In this document: piece after piece, positions 4,831-5,733 of the stretch
Position numbering within the stretch: the stretch's first letter is position 1
Layout of the letters: each line of letters starts with the position of its first letter
Assembly (NCBI GenBank): GCA_020721745.1
Contig: DYMC01000116.1
Coordinates: forward strand, 1-5,733
Origin: Lentisphaera sp.
GTDB taxonomy: Bacteria > Verrucomicrobiota > Lentisphaeria > Victivallales > GWF2-50-93
Direction of reading: 5' to 3'
Length of the DNA stretch: 5,733 nt
Position numbers and translations under genes: made by a program
Notes under the pieces: model-generated
What the model was told of the DNA's origin: nothing
Databases searched by the model: none
Seen by the model: only the letters and a program-made list of their open reading frames with translations

Positions 4831-5640
4831 ATGGAAAAACACGACAGGCATCTCGCCTTCATCAAGTCTTCGGCCCGCCAAGCCCCGGCTCGAAGAGAGA
4901 AACGCCCGGCCAGCTTCACCTTGATCGAACTGCTGGTCATAGTCGCCATAATCTCCATCCTCGCCGGGCTCCTGCTCCCGGCCCTCAACAAGGCCCGCGA
5001 CAAGGCAAAGGAAATCTATTGCCTCAACAGCATCAAGCAGTTCGGATACGCCGCGCAGATCTACAGCGACTCATTCAACGGCTTCGCAATCCCATGCGTC
5101 TTCGATGCGGCAAGCGACTACAGCTGGATAGACTACATGCACAACGAGAACGGAATGAACAAAAAAATATTCCAATGCCCATCCATGACCGAAGAGCAGT
5201 GCTTCAACCCCTACGGCGGATCAGACCTGCCATCTTCCGTGTCCGATGCGTCATACACGATGAACGTAATAGAAAAGGGCAAATGGAACGGCGCGGCCAT
5301 CAGCTCGAATCCGGACAGCTCGACAGGCTGGGGAGACAACTCCAACAACCCGATCTCGCTGAAGAACATCCCGGAGCCGACCAACAAAATATATATCGTG
5401 GATGTGCTGAAAAAAGAGTCGGGTTACGGGGGGTGGGCCAACGCCGCAACCCATTCCAGCGACGCGACACGCATAGTCAGCTATCTGGAGACCGACCACG
5501 GCACGCTTCCGGTGGATGCCGGCACCGACCGGCGCGACGTGGGCAAGCATCATGCGGACGGATTCAACGCCCTCATGGGCGACCTGCACGGGGAGAGGAT
5601 AAAGACCAGTTCGCCGGACCAATGGGTCGTCAGATTCTGA
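4831..5640 (+). CDS. Type-IV-pilin-like (pseudopilin) protein with H-X9-D C-terminal motif
   Basis: This 269-residue protein begins with a positively charged 28-residue leader, then SFTLIELLVIVAIISILAGL (28-47), the class III signal recognised by a prepilin peptidase, and LLPALNKARDKAKEIYCLNSIKQ (48-70). Predicted cleavage is before Phe29, with the conserved Glu at mature position 5 (Glu33). The residue before the cut is Ser28 rather than the usual Gly. The body is a pseudopilin-like globular domain with four cysteines (64, 89, 116, 124), CPS at 116-118 and Asn/Asp/Ser-rich loops. Near the end, HHADGFNALMGDLHG (240-254) corresponds to the H-X9-DG signature of Planctomycetota-Verrucomicrobiota-type pseudopilins, but reads D-L at 251-252 in place of D-G. 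Such proteins occur in many copies in Lentisphaerota; their role is poorly known, perhaps export through a type-II-secretion-like machine or the cell surface. No assembly ATPase or secretin lies nearby. Confidence 0.9.
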   Translation: MEKHDRHLAFIKSSARQAPARREKRPASFTLIELLVIVAIISILAGLLLPALNKARDKAKEIYCLNSIKQFGYAAQIYSDSFNGFAIPCVFDAASDYSWIDYMHNENGMNKKIFQCPSMTEEQCFNPYGGSDLPSSVSDASYTMNVIEKGKWNGAAISSNPDSSTGWGDNSNNPISLKNIPEPTNKIYIVDVLKKESGYGGWANAATHSSDATRIVSYLETDHGTLPVDAGTDRRDVGKHHADGFNALMGDLHGERIKTSSPDQWVVRF

Positions 5641-5642
5641 AA

Positions 5643-5685
5643 GCGCCGTCCCCGGCAAGTACTTTGCGCCGTCCCCGGCGCAAAG
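5643..5685. repeat. Tandem REP-like hairpins after the pseudopilin gene
   Basis: The 14-mer GCGCCGTCCCCGGC occurs twice in direct orientation (5643-5656 and 5666-5679), 23 bases apart. The second copy lies in a perfect 10-bp stem, CTTTGCGCCG (5662-5671) and CGGCGCAAAG (5676-5685), with a TCCC loop. The first can form only a 4-bp stem with the same loop. AAGTACTT, itself a palindrome, lies between them. Positions 5656-5683 are the inverted copy of 985-1012. No T tract follows, so these are repeats or transcript-end stabilisers rather than classic terminators. Confidence 0.7.
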
Positions 5686-5689
5686 ATAT

Positions 5690-5712
5690 GTTTGCGCGGA
5701 AACCGCGCAAAC
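5690..5712. terminator. Strong hairpin, possible transcript end
   Basis: GTTTGCGCGG (5690-5699) and CCGCGCAAAC (5703-5712) form a perfect 10-bp stem with an AAA loop, 50 bases after the pseudopilin stop codon. It is distinct in sequence from the REP-like unit just upstream, though both have TTTGCGC arms. The following bases are GACTTCCATT, without a T run, so intrinsic termination is uncertain; it could instead protect the mRNA 3' end. Confidence 0.4.
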
Positions 5713-5733
5713 GACTTCCATTGCCGCCCTCTG

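Overview
The window is about 57% GC by eye and reads as bacterial chromosome. It carries four complete genes, all on the + strand, separated by repeat-rich gaps. The best clue to the host is the last gene, a type-IV-pilin-like secreted protein with an FTLIELL...LLPALNKAR N-terminus and an H-X9-D motif near its end. Very large families of such proteins are typical of Lentisphaerota (Victivallis-like) and other Planctomycetota-Verrucomicrobiota bacteria. I therefore favour a Lentisphaerota-type host with moderate confidence; this is inference, because no rRNA or marker gene is present.

Layout: (1) 48-926 encodes an exported BtuF/FhuD-type substrate-binding protein for a vitamin B12 or metal-chelate ABC importer. 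(2) 927-1518 is a 592-base gap without a credible gene. It holds a GC-rich hairpin at 985-1004. It also holds a 264-bp non-coding element at 1077-1340 with imperfect 17-bp terminal inverted repeats and a direct 5-bp TTCAT duplication on both sides, which is a miniature transposable element whose CCTA ends resemble those of IS1380-family elements such as ISEcp1. A palindromic stretch follows at 1354-1445. (3) 1519-2757 and 2754-4640 form a two-gene operon with an ATGA stop/start overlap: a PLP-dependent DegT/DnrJ/EryC1 sugar aminotransferase and a membrane-anchored FlaA1/CapD/PglF/WbpM-type nucleotide-sugar 4,6-dehydratase. Together they can turn a UDP-sugar (most likely UDP-GlcNAc) into a 4-keto-6-deoxy and then a 4-amino-4,6-dideoxy sugar nucleotide for surface glycan or glycoprotein synthesis. 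(4) 4641-4830 is a short gap with a TTGACA box and one copy of an 18-bp repeat. (5) 4831-5640 encodes the pseudopilin-like protein. (6) 5641-5712 holds a cluster of strong hairpins.

The gaps share repeats with each other. A perfect 28-bp sequence at 985-1012 recurs inverted at 5656-5683, and a perfect 18-bp sequence at 1428-1445 recurs inverted at 4709-4726. The coding regions share an unexpected 11-base word, GCGAAAATCGC, found six times (five forward, one reversed). The base skew of the coding strand changes from G-rich in the first gene to C-rich in the other three, with the switch falling in the gap that holds the transposable element. The most interesting parts are this element, which sits just upstream of the glycan operon and may supply its expression signals, and the repeated DNA words. 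I see no CRISPR array, tRNA, rRNA, phage gene or defence system.
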